Source: a virus
Virus record (IMG/VR): IMGVR_UViG_3300028581_000312
Coordinates: 1 to 20,067 of that record
Reading direction: 5' to 3' (one strand)
DNA length: 20,067 nt
Position 1 is the first letter of the stretch; every line of letters begins with the position of its first letter. The notes under the pieces were generated by a model. It had not been told where the DNA came from, did not search any database, and saw only the letters and a list, made by a program, of their open reading frames with translations. The position numbers and the translations under genes were made by a program. Shown piece after piece: positions 13,777-20,067 of this stretch.

Positions 13777-14280
13777 ATGAAAAAAACAATTTTATTTTTA
13801 TTAATCGGTGTTATGACTCTTTTAATGAGTTCATGTAAAGAAAATTATTCAAAGGGTGAAAGGATTGGTTTCCTACCCAAATTTTCACAAAAAGGTGTTT
13901 GGTGGCCTAGTTGGGAAGGTGAATTAAATCTCACCCAAACAGGAATGAATACTAGTTCAACATTTCAGTTTTCAATTGATAATGATAGTGAAAATCCAGA
14001 ATTAATTGAAATGCTTAAAAAAGCAGCAGATTCAAATTGGAAGGTAAAAGTATCTTATCATGAAGTTTGGGGATTGAAAAATATCTTCAGTAACAGAGGA
14101 CACACCGATGATTTTGTAACAAAAGTTGAAATTCTTGATAAAACACCAATGGATATTTTTAGTGGTGGTAAAACAAAAGATAATAATTCAACTACAAATA
14201 TTACATCAGGAAAAAATGATACCATATTTGTTATCGTTATCAATCCGGAAGATGTTAAAAAATATTTAAAGAATAAATGA
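13777..14280 (+). CDS. Predicted lipoprotein resembling a Bacteroidetes chromosomal lipoprotein family (167 aa)
   Basis: The signal is MKKTILFLLIGVMTLLMSSC with the lipidated residue at Cys20. The mature part YSKGERIGFLPKFSQKGVWWPSWEGELNL and the later SNWKVKVSYHEVWG ... GHTDDFVTKVEIL recall, from memory, a conserved Bacteroidetes lipoprotein family (often misnamed 6-phosphogluconate dehydrogenase) whose shared pattern is GxRxGxxxKxSxKGxxxKTWEGEL. No catalytic motif is seen. The C-terminal part adds a Lys/Thr/Asn-rich linker and a short hydrophobic strand (DTIFVIVINPEDV). It probably sits on the envelope; capture from a host is inferred. It overlaps the next gene by ATGA. Confidence 0.78.
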   Translation: MKKTILFLLIGVMTLLMSSCKENYSKGERIGFLPKFSQKGVWWPSWEGELNLTQTGMNTSSTFQFSIDNDSENPELIEMLKKAADSNWKVKVSYHEVWGLKNIFSNRGHTDDFVTKVEILDKTPMDIFSGGKTKDNNSTTNITSGKNDTIFVIVINPEDVKKYLKNK

Positions 14281-14732
14281 GACCAATAGAAAGAATAAAA
14301 CCATATATTTCCCTCTTAAAAAGTAGAAATAATGTTTTGGATATTTCTGAAAAAGAAGTTGTAAATTTTTCAGAATTCAAACCAGATTATGATGAACTAG
14401 AAAAATTTTGGTTAGAAAACCCGGATTTAAGATTCACACAACTTTGTGTAAATACTGGACTAATCCCAAATATTCCCGGTTTTTGGTATTATACCGAAGA
14501 TTTGGATTTCATGTTGAATCTCGGATTTGAACCACGTGAAGTAATGTTATGGGGGACATATGGAAAAAATTTGGATCAACCTTTGAAATATGTATTTTTG
14601 AAAGAAATGTCAAATAGTCATATACAAGCTGTATTAGATAATGTAAAATCTATTTCTGAAAGATATAGAAAAGAATTTGAAAATGAATTGAAATATCGTG
14701 AAGAAAATAATATTAAAATAGAAGATTTATGA
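14277..14732 (+). CDS. Hypothetical protein (151 aa)
   Basis: A soluble, acidic, mostly helical protein with Trp and aromatic residues in the middle (PDLRFTQLCVNTGLIPNIPGFWYYTEDLDFMLNLGFEPREVMLWGTYG) and a charged C-terminal helix (SERYRKEFENELKYREENNIK). The middle resembles the kind of small phage domain that follows a count of order or level of parts, but I cannot name it. Overlaps of 4 nt with both neighbours place it firmly in the operon. Confidence 0.77.
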   Translation: MRPIERIKPYISLLKSRNNVLDISEKEVVNFSEFKPDYDELEKFWLENPDLRFTQLCVNTGLIPNIPGFWYYTEDLDFMLNLGFEPREVMLWGTYGKNLDQPLKYVFLKEMSNSHIQAVLDNVKSISERYRKEFENELKYREENNIKIEDL

Positions 14733-15052
14733 AATTCTGGTTATTAATTTTTTGGATGATTGCAACCCTTTTCCTTACTGTAACAATAGTTGGAATGTTT
14801 ATATTTATAGCTAATTATAAGAGGTCAACTTGGATGCAAATGGGATATGACTTGGTAAGAATGGAATCGGATAAAACCATCAATTCATTACTTTATTTAA
14901 TATGGATGATTTTTACCTTGATTTTTACCGTTTCCATAGTCGGAATGTTTTTATTTATCAAACCAGATTATAGTGATTTTCAAAGATCAACTTGGTTCGA
15001 AATAGGAAAAATACTTAAAGATTTTATTACAAACAACCCTAAAATAAATTAA
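14729..15052 (+). CDS. Small membrane protein made of two duplicated units (107 aa)
   Basis: Two predicted membrane helices sit at residues about 3-27 and 52-77. The units are clearly related: WMIATLFLTVTIVGMFIFI is followed by YKRSTWMQMGYDL, and WMIFTLIFTVSIVGMFLFI by FQRSTWFEIGKIL. The gene therefore arose by tandem duplication of a helix-plus-amphipathic module of about 48 residues. There is no signal peptidase site. It would insert in the inner membrane, and roles such as superinfection immunity or lysis control are possible but unproven. It overlaps the previous gene by ATGA. Confidence 0.78.
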   Translation: MKFWLLIFWMIATLFLTVTIVGMFIFIANYKRSTWMQMGYDLVRMESDKTINSLLYLIWMIFTLIFTVSIVGMFLFIKPDYSDFQRSTWFEIGKILKDFITNNPKIN

Positions 15053-15054
15053 AA

Positions 15055-15240
15055 ATGAAAATATCCAAAAAATTAATAACAGATCTTTTTGAAAAGAAAA
15101 AGAAATCAATCGAAAAATGTACAGCTGTTTCTTGTATGAATTGGTGTATGAAAGGTTGCACCTTGAATAAAGAATTAAATTTCTTCAATTGTGGAAACCA
15201 ATATGTTGTTGGAACAAATAAAGAGAAGAAAAGGAAATAA
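15055..15240 (+). CDS. Small Cys-rich basic protein (61 aa)
   Basis: It starts MKISKKLITDLFEKKKKSIEK and carries five Cys in a short span (residues about 21-46): C-x5-C-x3-C-x3-C then C in FFNCGNQ. It ends in a Lys/Arg tail (KEKKRK). This suggests a small zinc-binding, nucleic-acid-contacting protein, though no family is recognised. It begins 2 nt after the membrane-protein gene and is the last gene before the terminator region. Confidence 0.68.
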   Translation: MKISKKLITDLFEKKKKSIEKCTAVSCMNWCMKGCTLNKELNFFNCGNQYVVGTNKEKKRK

Positions 15241-15246
15241 AGATAT

Positions 15247-15265
15247 GATTCACAAAAAGTGAATC
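15247..15265 (+). terminator. Hairpin after the small-gene operon
   Basis: GATTCAC, loop AAAAA, GTGAATC, a perfect 7-bp stem 6 nt past the stop, followed by a moderately T-rich stretch. It is a weak terminator candidate. Confidence 0.45.
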
Positions 15266-15318
15266 TGATTTGGGTTTTTGGTTTGACAGAAAAAGGGGAG
15301 TGGTTTCTTCTGATTCGG

Positions 15319-15351
15319 AAAAGGTTGTTTTGAAAAAAATGACCTTTTTTT
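15319..15351 (+). terminator. Strong intrinsic terminator with GAAA tetraloop
   Basis: 13 pairs (15319-15331 with 15336-15348, two of them G-U), loop GAAA, and a T7 run ending at 15351. It ends rightward transcription from the small-gene operon. Confidence 0.8.
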
Positions 15352-15352
15352 A

Positions 15353-15362
15353 TTAATATATA
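15353..15362 (+). promoter_or_regulatory. Late-type promoter motif upstream of tnpB
   Basis: TTAATATATA, 34 nt before the tnpB ATG. A terminator hairpin begins at its last base, so a transcript starting a few bases downstream would lack most of the hairpin's left arm. Confidence 0.55.
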
Positions 15363-15396
15363 AAATGGAGTATAAAAAACACTCCATTTTTATTTT
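15362..15396 (+). terminator. Terminator hairpin between promoter motif and tnpB
   Basis: A perfect 10-bp stem (15362-15371 with 15381-15390), loop ATAAAAAAC, followed by TATTTTAT. It would stop read-through from upstream just before tnpB. Confidence 0.7.
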
Positions 15397-16635
15397 ATGT
15401 TTAAATCAATTAAAATACAACTTTATCCAGACCAAAATCAATCCGATTATATTAATCGTTTATGTGGTTCGTATCGTAAAGTATATAATATGTGTTTAGA
15501 AAAGAAAATGAACACTTATAACACAGATAAAACAAATTTTGGTTTAAAAGAATTAGGTAATTATTTTCATCAATATTTAACTAAAACAAGTGAATTTTCT
15601 TATTTACAAGAACATAATACTAGAGTTTTAAAACAATCAATAATTGATTTGTTAGATGGTTATAAAAGATTTTTTATTAATAACAATGGTTTTCCTAAAT
15701 TTAAATCAAAACATGATGATAAACAATCTTGTAGATTTCCCTTAAATGTAATTTCAAAATTAAATAAATATTCAAATAATCAAATAACATTGGGTAAACA
15801 ACTCAAAAATTTAAAATTTAAATGTTCAAATAGAGATAAAAAATATTTATCTGATAATAAAGATAAAATTAGATCAGCAACATTAACCAGAACAAAATCT
15901 GATAAATATTTTCTTTCAATTTTAATTAAAAATATTATTCCATTAGAACAACCAAAACCAATTAATGATATTATCGGTATTGATGTTGGCATCAAAGATT
16001 TCATGGTTTGTTCAAATGATCAAGTATTTAATAATTTAAAATTAAGAAAAAATAATGAAAAGATATTAATCAAACTACAAAAACAATTATCTAAAAAAAT
16101 TGTCGGTAGTCATAACAGATATAAAGCTAAAATAAAACTAGCAAAAAAACACGAAAAATTAAATAACATAAAAATAAATTACATACATAATATTACAACC
16201 CACTTAGTTCGTGAGAACCAAACGATAGTTATTGAGGATTTGAATGTTAAAGGTATGTTAAAAAATCATCATCTAGCTAAATCAATTCGGGATTTAAGTA
16301 TTTATGAAACATTTAGACAATTAAAATATAAATGTGAATGGTATTCTAGGAATTTGATTGTGATAGATAGATGGTTTCCTTCAAGTAAATTATGTAATGT
16401 TTGTGGTTACAAATATGAACAATTAAAATTAAATGAACGTGAATGGATTTGTCCTAAATGTAATACAAAACATGATAGAGATAAAAATGCATCAATGAAC
16501 ATTGAAAATGAAGGAAAAAGAATTGTAGGGATGCGTTGTCCCGAAATTACGCTTGCGGACTATCCAACTATGGATGATTGTTCAGAAATGAATTTAAAAA
16601 GTAGTGATAGGATGAAACAAGAAATATTATTATGA
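15397..16635 (+). CDS. tnpB: TnpB RNA-guided nuclease (IS200/IS605 OrfB type), no TnpA
   Basis: TnpB cuts DNA chosen by an omega RNA made from the end of its own gene. The 412-aa protein has the N-terminal helix-turn-helix/wedge region (LYPDQNQSDYINRLCGSYRKVYN), RuvC-I GIDVGIKD (Asp196), RuvC-II IVIEDLN (Glu280), a zinc finger C333-x2-C336/C352-x2-C355, and RuvC-III HDRDKNAS (Asp360/Asp362). All catalytic residues are present, so it should be active. The tail (PTMDDCSEMNLKSSDRMKQE) matches the C-terminus typical of this family. No TnpA gene lies nearby and no clear IS ends were found, so it is either a lone tnpB, which many phages carry, or a domesticated one. It lies between terminators and a structural gene. 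Confidence 0.92.
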   Translation: MFKSIKIQLYPDQNQSDYINRLCGSYRKVYNMCLEKKMNTYNTDKTNFGLKELGNYFHQYLTKTSEFSYLQEHNTRVLKQSIIDLLDGYKRFFINNNGFPKFKSKHDDKQSCRFPLNVISKLNKYSNNQITLGKQLKNLKFKCSNRDKKYLSDNKDKIRSATLTRTKSDKYFLSILIKNIIPLEQPKPINDIIGIDVGIKDFMVCSNDQVFNNLKLRKNNEKILIKLQKQLSKKIVGSHNRYKAKIKLAKKHEKLNNIKINYIHNITTHLVRENQTIVIEDLNVKGMLKNHHLAKSIRDLSIYETFRQLKYKCEWYSRNLIVIDRWFPSSKLCNVCGYKYEQLKLNEREWICPKCNTKHDRDKNASMNIENEGKRIVGMRCPEITLADYPTMDDCSEMNLKSSDRMKQEILL

Positions 16636-16640
16636 ACGAT
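16520..16640 (+). ncRNA. Candidate omega RNA overlapping the tnpB 3' end
   Basis: In IS605-type elements the omega RNA scaffold overlaps the tnpB 3' end. Here the last coding bases are unusually GC-rich for the window and foldable: GGGA (16528-16531) pairs with TCCC (16539-16542), while GCGT in that loop (16533-16536) can pair with ACGC (16549-16552), a pseudoknot. ATCCA-ACTA-TGGAT follows at 16562-16575. The 3' end and guide are not located. Confidence 0.55.
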
Positions 16641-16676
16641 GGTTTCCCCTTTTTCATGTATTTCAACACCATGATT

Positions 16677-16686
16677 TTAATATATA
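16677..16686 (+). promoter_or_regulatory. Late-type promoter motif before the 698-aa structural gene
   Basis: TTAATATATA, 22 nt before the ATG at 16709. This is the same spacing as for the sheath and the 51-aa genes. Confidence 0.7.
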
Positions 16687-16708
16687 AAGAAAAAGAAATA
16701 CATTCAGG

Positions 16709-18805
16709 ATGGCAGCAACACCAACAAAGAAATTAATAAATCTAGACCCAAATATTTTATTGGAATATGAATATAATTCTAATCATATAAGTGAGAATTA
16801 TCAAATATGGTCTGATCTTAGTAAAGGTACTAGAAACTTCGTCTCAACGTCTAATTACAACGATTTAAACCATAATTTATTTCAAGTAGATCCAGTCTTA
16901 AAGAAATATTCTAAAATTGATACTACAAAATTCAATTTCTTAAAAGTACAGAATTATTTCACCGCACCCGTAATGTATGATAGAGTCACCCTTTATCTTC
17001 CTACAAACTATGATTTCGATGTTTATGTTGGTATCTTTTTAAATATTTATGCTTACGATTATTACAATAAGAAAAAATATCCATTGAGTAATTTTTATTA
17101 TGACAAATCTGGTATTCAAATAATTAGTGGATCGACAGAATACGCAGAATATATGATAAATCTTGGTCAACCATTTCTTTACAACGGTAGAGAATGGGGA
17201 AAATATCTTCAATTTTATATACCATCCATAAATGATGTCAGTAATCAAAGAGATATAAATCCAAACGTAAATCAAGTTACACCGGATTCAATTAATGATC
17301 ACTTAACAAATGGATTGGGTTTAAGTTTAACTTGTCCGATATTTTTTGAATTTTCTTTCATCACATCAAAAGTAAATACGTTAGGTACAGATTATTATTT
17401 TTTAAGTGATACATCGAAATTATCAATATCAAGACAACCAGAATATCAAACTTTGGGTGTAACTATTTCAGAATCAAGTGATTGGGATTTCTTTGAAATT
17501 TACGGAACTTATCAAAATTCAAATGAAAATCTTGATAATTTTGTTAACGATTTAGAAAGTAAAGGGAAAAAAATAAATATTGAATATGTTGTTACTCTAT
17601 ATGAAGAAAATTTAATTAGTGGTTTTCCAACTACATTTTTAGTAACAGAAAATTTCTCACAAAAATTAGAATATCGTCCTATTATCAAATATTCAAATAC
17701 CACCGCTGCTATAGATGTAGAAATGAGGGTTATGGATTTAGTTGATAATAGTTCAATAAGTAGATTTGCATCAATTGGTTTAACAACAAATCTTTTGAAA
17801 TATGGTAAGAAATTAGCCAAATTAGATGTTTCAACTGTTACTAAACCAAAGATTTATAATTATAAAGCTGATAAAATAATGAATTTTGGAAATAATAATT
17901 ATAATCCAAATATAGCGAATTTAAATGTTGTTAAAGTACCATTCCCAATTTTAGTTAATAATTATAAAATATTAGCTAGTAATTATACTAATAGTCAAAG
18001 TGATTATAAACCGATGGGAACTTTAAATGTTATTGTTACACCATTTGATAATGTTCTTAAATTTCAAATAGGAAAACAAGATTCCCAAGATGCACCTATT
18101 TTACCTTATAGTTTAGGTAATGTCATGATGAATGGAAAATTAAATTTAGTTTTTAGATCAGATACAAAAACAATTGAAAAAGATATTTATTATCAAACAA
18201 ATGAAAATCAATTTGATTTGGGTATAGTAGTATTTAAAGTTAATCAAGAAGATATTCCTGTTTTAAAACAAATGTCAAAAGACAAATTTGATAATTTTTA
18301 TATTATTTTAAATGCAAATAAAACAAAAACTTTATTATATAGTGGTAAATTTAAAATATTCGAAAACATGAAATTTGTTGACATCAGAACAAATTTACCA
18401 TCAATAACAAGTACTGGAACAACTACAATTACAACAAACACCGGAACAACAGATAAAGTTGAAAATACACCACCACCACAATTCGATTCAAATGGTATCC
18501 CAATATTAAATCCTAATTCAAGAGGACAATTAGATTATTATAGAAATTTAACTGTTTATGCAAAACCAAATTTAAATAATAATGAATTAACTGCTTTGGG
18601 TAAAGAAATAAATACTGTAGGTGTTATTGCTTATTATCGAAATAATGCTTTTGTTGTTCAAAGAGTCAAAGTTGAAGATATCGAATTGTTAAAAAGAAAT
18701 AAAAGAATTGATTTCATTTTCGAAATGAAATTGGATTTTGGATGGAGAACTTCTAAAAATCTTTATGATTTTAATACAATGATTAATTTGAAAGACGGTA
18801 AATAA
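16709..18805 (+). CDS. Probable virion structural protein (698 aa)
   Basis: Large, soluble and rich in Asn, Tyr, Thr and Ile, with no catalytic motif, signal or membrane helix. It reads as a chain of beta domains (residues 1-560), then a Thr/Gly/Pro linker at about 565-600 (TSTGTTTITTNTGTTDKVENTPPPQFDSNGIP is its span) and a C-terminal domain of about 100 residues (LDYYRNLTVYAKPNLNNNEL onward). The AAT-rich codons match the sheath gene. A late-type promoter with the sheath spacing precedes it, and a collagen-like fibre gene lies downstream in the opposite direction. A baseplate or tail protein is the best guess from context. No family is recognised. Confidence 0.75.
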   Translation: MAATPTKKLINLDPNILLEYEYNSNHISENYQIWSDLSKGTRNFVSTSNYNDLNHNLFQVDPVLKKYSKIDTTKFNFLKVQNYFTAPVMYDRVTLYLPTNYDFDVYVGIFLNIYAYDYYNKKKYPLSNFYYDKSGIQIISGSTEYAEYMINLGQPFLYNGREWGKYLQFYIPSINDVSNQRDINPNVNQVTPDSINDHLTNGLGLSLTCPIFFEFSFITSKVNTLGTDYYFLSDTSKLSISRQPEYQTLGVTISESSDWDFFEIYGTYQNSNENLDNFVNDLESKGKKINIEYVVTLYEENLISGFPTTFLVTENFSQKLEYRPIIKYSNTTAAIDVEMRVMDLVDNSSISRFASIGLTTNLLKYGKKLAKLDVSTVTKPKIYNYKADKIMNFGNNNYNPNIANLNVVKVPFPILVNNYKILASNYTNSQSDYKPMGTLNVIVTPFDNVLKFQIGKQDSQDAPILPYSLGNVMMNGKLNLVFRSDTKTIEKDIYYQTNENQFDLGIVVFKVNQEDIPVLKQMSKDKFDNFYIILNANKTKTLLYSGKFKIFENMKFVDIRTNLPSITSTGTTTITTNTGTTDKVENTPPPQFDSNGIPILNPNSRGQLDYYRNLTVYAKPNLNNNELTALGKEINTVGVIAYYRNNAFVVQRVKVEDIELLKRNKRIDFIFEMKLDFGWRTSKNLYDFNTMINLKDGK

Positions 18806-18818
18806 AAACAAAATATTA

Positions 18819-18855
18819 AAAAAATGGACAATATTTGAAATATTGTCCATTTTTT
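18819..18855. terminator. Bidirectional terminator between convergent genes
   Basis: A perfect 17-bp stem (18819-18835 with 18839-18855), loop TGA, with A-run and T-run at its ends. It serves the 698-aa gene on the plus strand and the collagen-like gene on the minus strand. Confidence 0.92.
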
Positions 18856-18861
18856 GTGATC

Positions 18862-20067
18862 TTATTTTATCTTATTTTCTAATTCTTTAATTTTGGATTT
18901 CAGATAACTTACTTCATAAATTAATAAATCTATGTATTTCACTTTATAATTTCCTTCAATTCCATAAACTAATTCCGGATTAATTTTTATCAAATCTTGA
19001 GCAATTATACCATATCTGATATCACCTAAATTAGATTTCATTTCGAATTTTTTGTATTCAATATCAATCAAATCAGATTTTATCTTTTCGATATTAGTTT
19101 TTAATGAAATATCAGAACCAAGTATGAAGTTAGCTGCTGTTAATTGATTACTAGAATCTCTATAAACTGCTGCATTTGTATTATAACCGTAAGTTGCCGC
19201 TGTATCTCTGAATAATAATTCATAATTACTTCCAATTCCCGGTAATACACCATTTGCTCCACTTGTACCCGATGTTCCTGATCCACCATTTGCTCCACTT
19301 GTACCCGATGTTCCTGATCCACCATTTGCTCCACTTGTACCCGATGTTCCATTACCACCATTAACACCCGATGTTCCATTACCACCATTTGCTCCACTTG
19401 TACCTGATGTACCATTACCACCATTTGCTCCCGATGTTCCAGATGTACCATTTACAGTTAAACCACTTGTTCCAGCTCCACCACTTGTTCCCGCCGTTCC
19501 GGAAGTTCCAGATGTATTGGATCCGACAGTACCACCAGCTGTTCCATTTGTACCAGATGTAGCGGATTGACCAGCAACACCATTTGTTCCTGATGTTCCT
19601 GATGTGAATGATATACCAGCACCACCACCATTTGTTCCTGATGTTCCTGATGTATATGATAAACCACCCACACCATTTGTTCCAGATGTTCCACTACCGC
19701 CGGATACACCAGTTGTCCCGGATGTACCAGAAATTCCACTTCCACCCGATACACCATTCGTTCCATTTGTGCCAGAAATCCCACTTGCACCTGCGATACC
19801 ATTTGTTCCTGATGTTCCTGATGTGTATGATATTCCAGCACCACCACCATTTGTTCCTGATGTTCCAGATGTATATGATAAACCACCCACACCATTTGTT
19901 CCAGATGTCCCAGCTGTTCCTGATGTTCCTGACAATCCACTTCCACCTGCAATACCATTTGTTCCCGATGTCCCAGCTGTTCCTGATGTTCCTGACAATC
20001 CACTCCCACCTGCAATACCATTTGTTCCTGATGTTCCTGATGTTACTGATTGACCAGCAACACCATT
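18862..20067 (-). CDS. Collagen-like tail fibre protein with C-terminal S74 self-cleaving chaperone (5' end outside window)
   Basis: The frame is open to the right edge, so the start lies outside; a TTG near 19998 is only an internal codon. More than 250 visible residues are collagen-like Gly-X-X triplets built from Thr, Ser, Ala and Asn (GTSGTSGANG, GTNGVGGLSYTSG), expected to trimerise as a stalk. The C-terminal 85 residues are a Peptidase_S74 intramolecular chaperone: SDISLKTNI supplies the Ser-Lys pair, then YKKFEMKSN, RYGIIAQDL, VKYIDLLIYEVSYLKSKIKELENKI, the last forming a coiled coil. In this family the chaperone trims itself off just before that Ser after folding, here near 19116. It points against the 698-aa gene and shares its terminator. 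Receptor binding is probable. Confidence 0.9.
   Translation of the reverse strand, partial: NGVAGQSVTSGTSGTNGIAGGSGLSGTSGTAGTSGTNGIAGGSGLSGTSGTAGTSGTNGVGGLSYTSGTSGTNGGGAGISYTSGTSGTNGIAGASGISGTNGTNGVSGGSGISGTSGTTGVSGGSGTSGTNGVGGLSYTSGTSGTNGGGAGISFTSGTSGTNGVAGQSATSGTNGTAGGTVGSNTSGTSGTAGTSGGAGTSGLTVNGTSGTSGANGGNGTSGTSGANGGNGTSGVNGGNGTSGTSGANGGSGTSGTSGANGGSGTSGTSGANGVLPGIGSNYELLFRDTAATYGYNTNAAVYRDSSNQLTAANFILGSDISLKTNIEKIKSDLIDIEYKKFEMKSNLGDIRYGIIAQDLIKINPELVYGIEGNYKVKYIDLLIYEVSYLKSKIKELENKIK
19255..19362 (-). repeat. 36-bp tandem repeats in the fibre gene
   Basis: Two exact 36-bp units (19255-19290, 19291-19326) and a diverged third, coding for GTSGTSGANGGS-type triplets. Confidence 0.85.
19578..19908 (-). 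repeat. Long duplicated block in the fibre gene
   Basis: About 112 bp at 19578-19689 is repeated with few changes at 19797-19908, a shift of 219 bp (73 codons). It encodes the recurring GGLSYTSGTSGTNGGGAGIS segment. Confidence 0.8.
19909..20034 (-). repeat. 63-bp tandem repeat in the fibre gene
   Basis: Two near-identical 63-bp units (19909-19971, 19972-20034), 21 codons each, encoding GIAGGSGLSGTSGTAGTSGTN-like triplets. Confidence 0.8.

Noticed and set aside
15241-16708. A complete IS200/IS605 insertion sequence
   Set aside because: No TnpA gene is present, and no matching end hairpins of the type seen at 8557/8948 were found around tnpB.
19255-19362. CRISPR-like 36-bp repeats
   Set aside because: They are contiguous without spacers, lie in frame and code for Gly-X-X triplets.
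19604-20053. Plus-strand frame rich in PDVPDVYD/PFVPDVP repeats
   Set aside because: It is the reverse-strand shadow of the collagen-like triplets; the opposite frame has the S74 domain and a stop before a good terminator.

Overview
The window looks like part of a large tailed-phage (myovirus) genome that infects a Bacteroidetes/Flavobacteria-type host. The evidence is a contractile tail sheath gene, collagen-like fibre genes at both edges (one ending in an S74 self-cleaving chaperone), phage-type RNA and DNA ligases, free-standing homing endonucleases and dense runs of short overlapping genes. The DNA is very AT-rich. Starts lack Shine-Dalgarno sequences and sit in A/T-rich leaders, and a few promoters contain the Bacteroidetes TAnnTTTG -7 element. 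No tRNA, rRNA, integrase or CRISPR array was seen.

Layout. 1-413: end of a collagen-like (GSSG) gene and two terminators. 414-4534 (minus): a 1304-aa tail sheath preceded by a 51-aa gene. 4652-6182 (plus): four tightly packed genes ending in a short RNA ligase. 6183-7250 (minus): GIY-YIG homing endonuclease abutting the ligase stop. 7372-8552: a repeat-rich lipoprotein and a small acidic protein. 8553-9006: a gene-free, GC-raised, hairpin-rich stretch bracketed by two copies of one palindrome, the best candidate for an undescribed element or RNA. 9007-11975: three small genes and a full NAD-dependent DNA ligase. 11953-12837: a zinc-ribbon repeat homing-type nuclease overlapping the ligase end. 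12886-15240: seven small genes, including a lipoprotein and a duplicated two-helix membrane protein. 15241-16708: terminators and a lone TnpB with a probable omega RNA. 16709-18805: a probable virion protein. 18862-20067 (minus): collagen-like fibre gene with an S74 chaperone, running off the window.

Two promoter classes appear. A 10-mer, TTAATATATA, occurs seven times, six of them just upstream of genes, including the sheath, the large putative virion gene and two mobile nuclease genes. Three of the six have exactly 22 nt between motif and start codon. I read it as this phage's late promoter. The ligase and two small-gene operons instead have TAnnTTTG/TACTTTTA boxes like the host sigma factor, fitting early expression. 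The seventh late motif drives no reading frame and points into the gene-free stretch, supporting a non-coding transcript there.

The ligases probably serve nucleic-acid replication and repair. Three nuclease genes (GIY-YIG, zinc-ribbon/EDxHD-like, TnpB) look like selfish insertions around them. Lipoproteins and small membrane proteins may modify the host envelope, but that is inference only.
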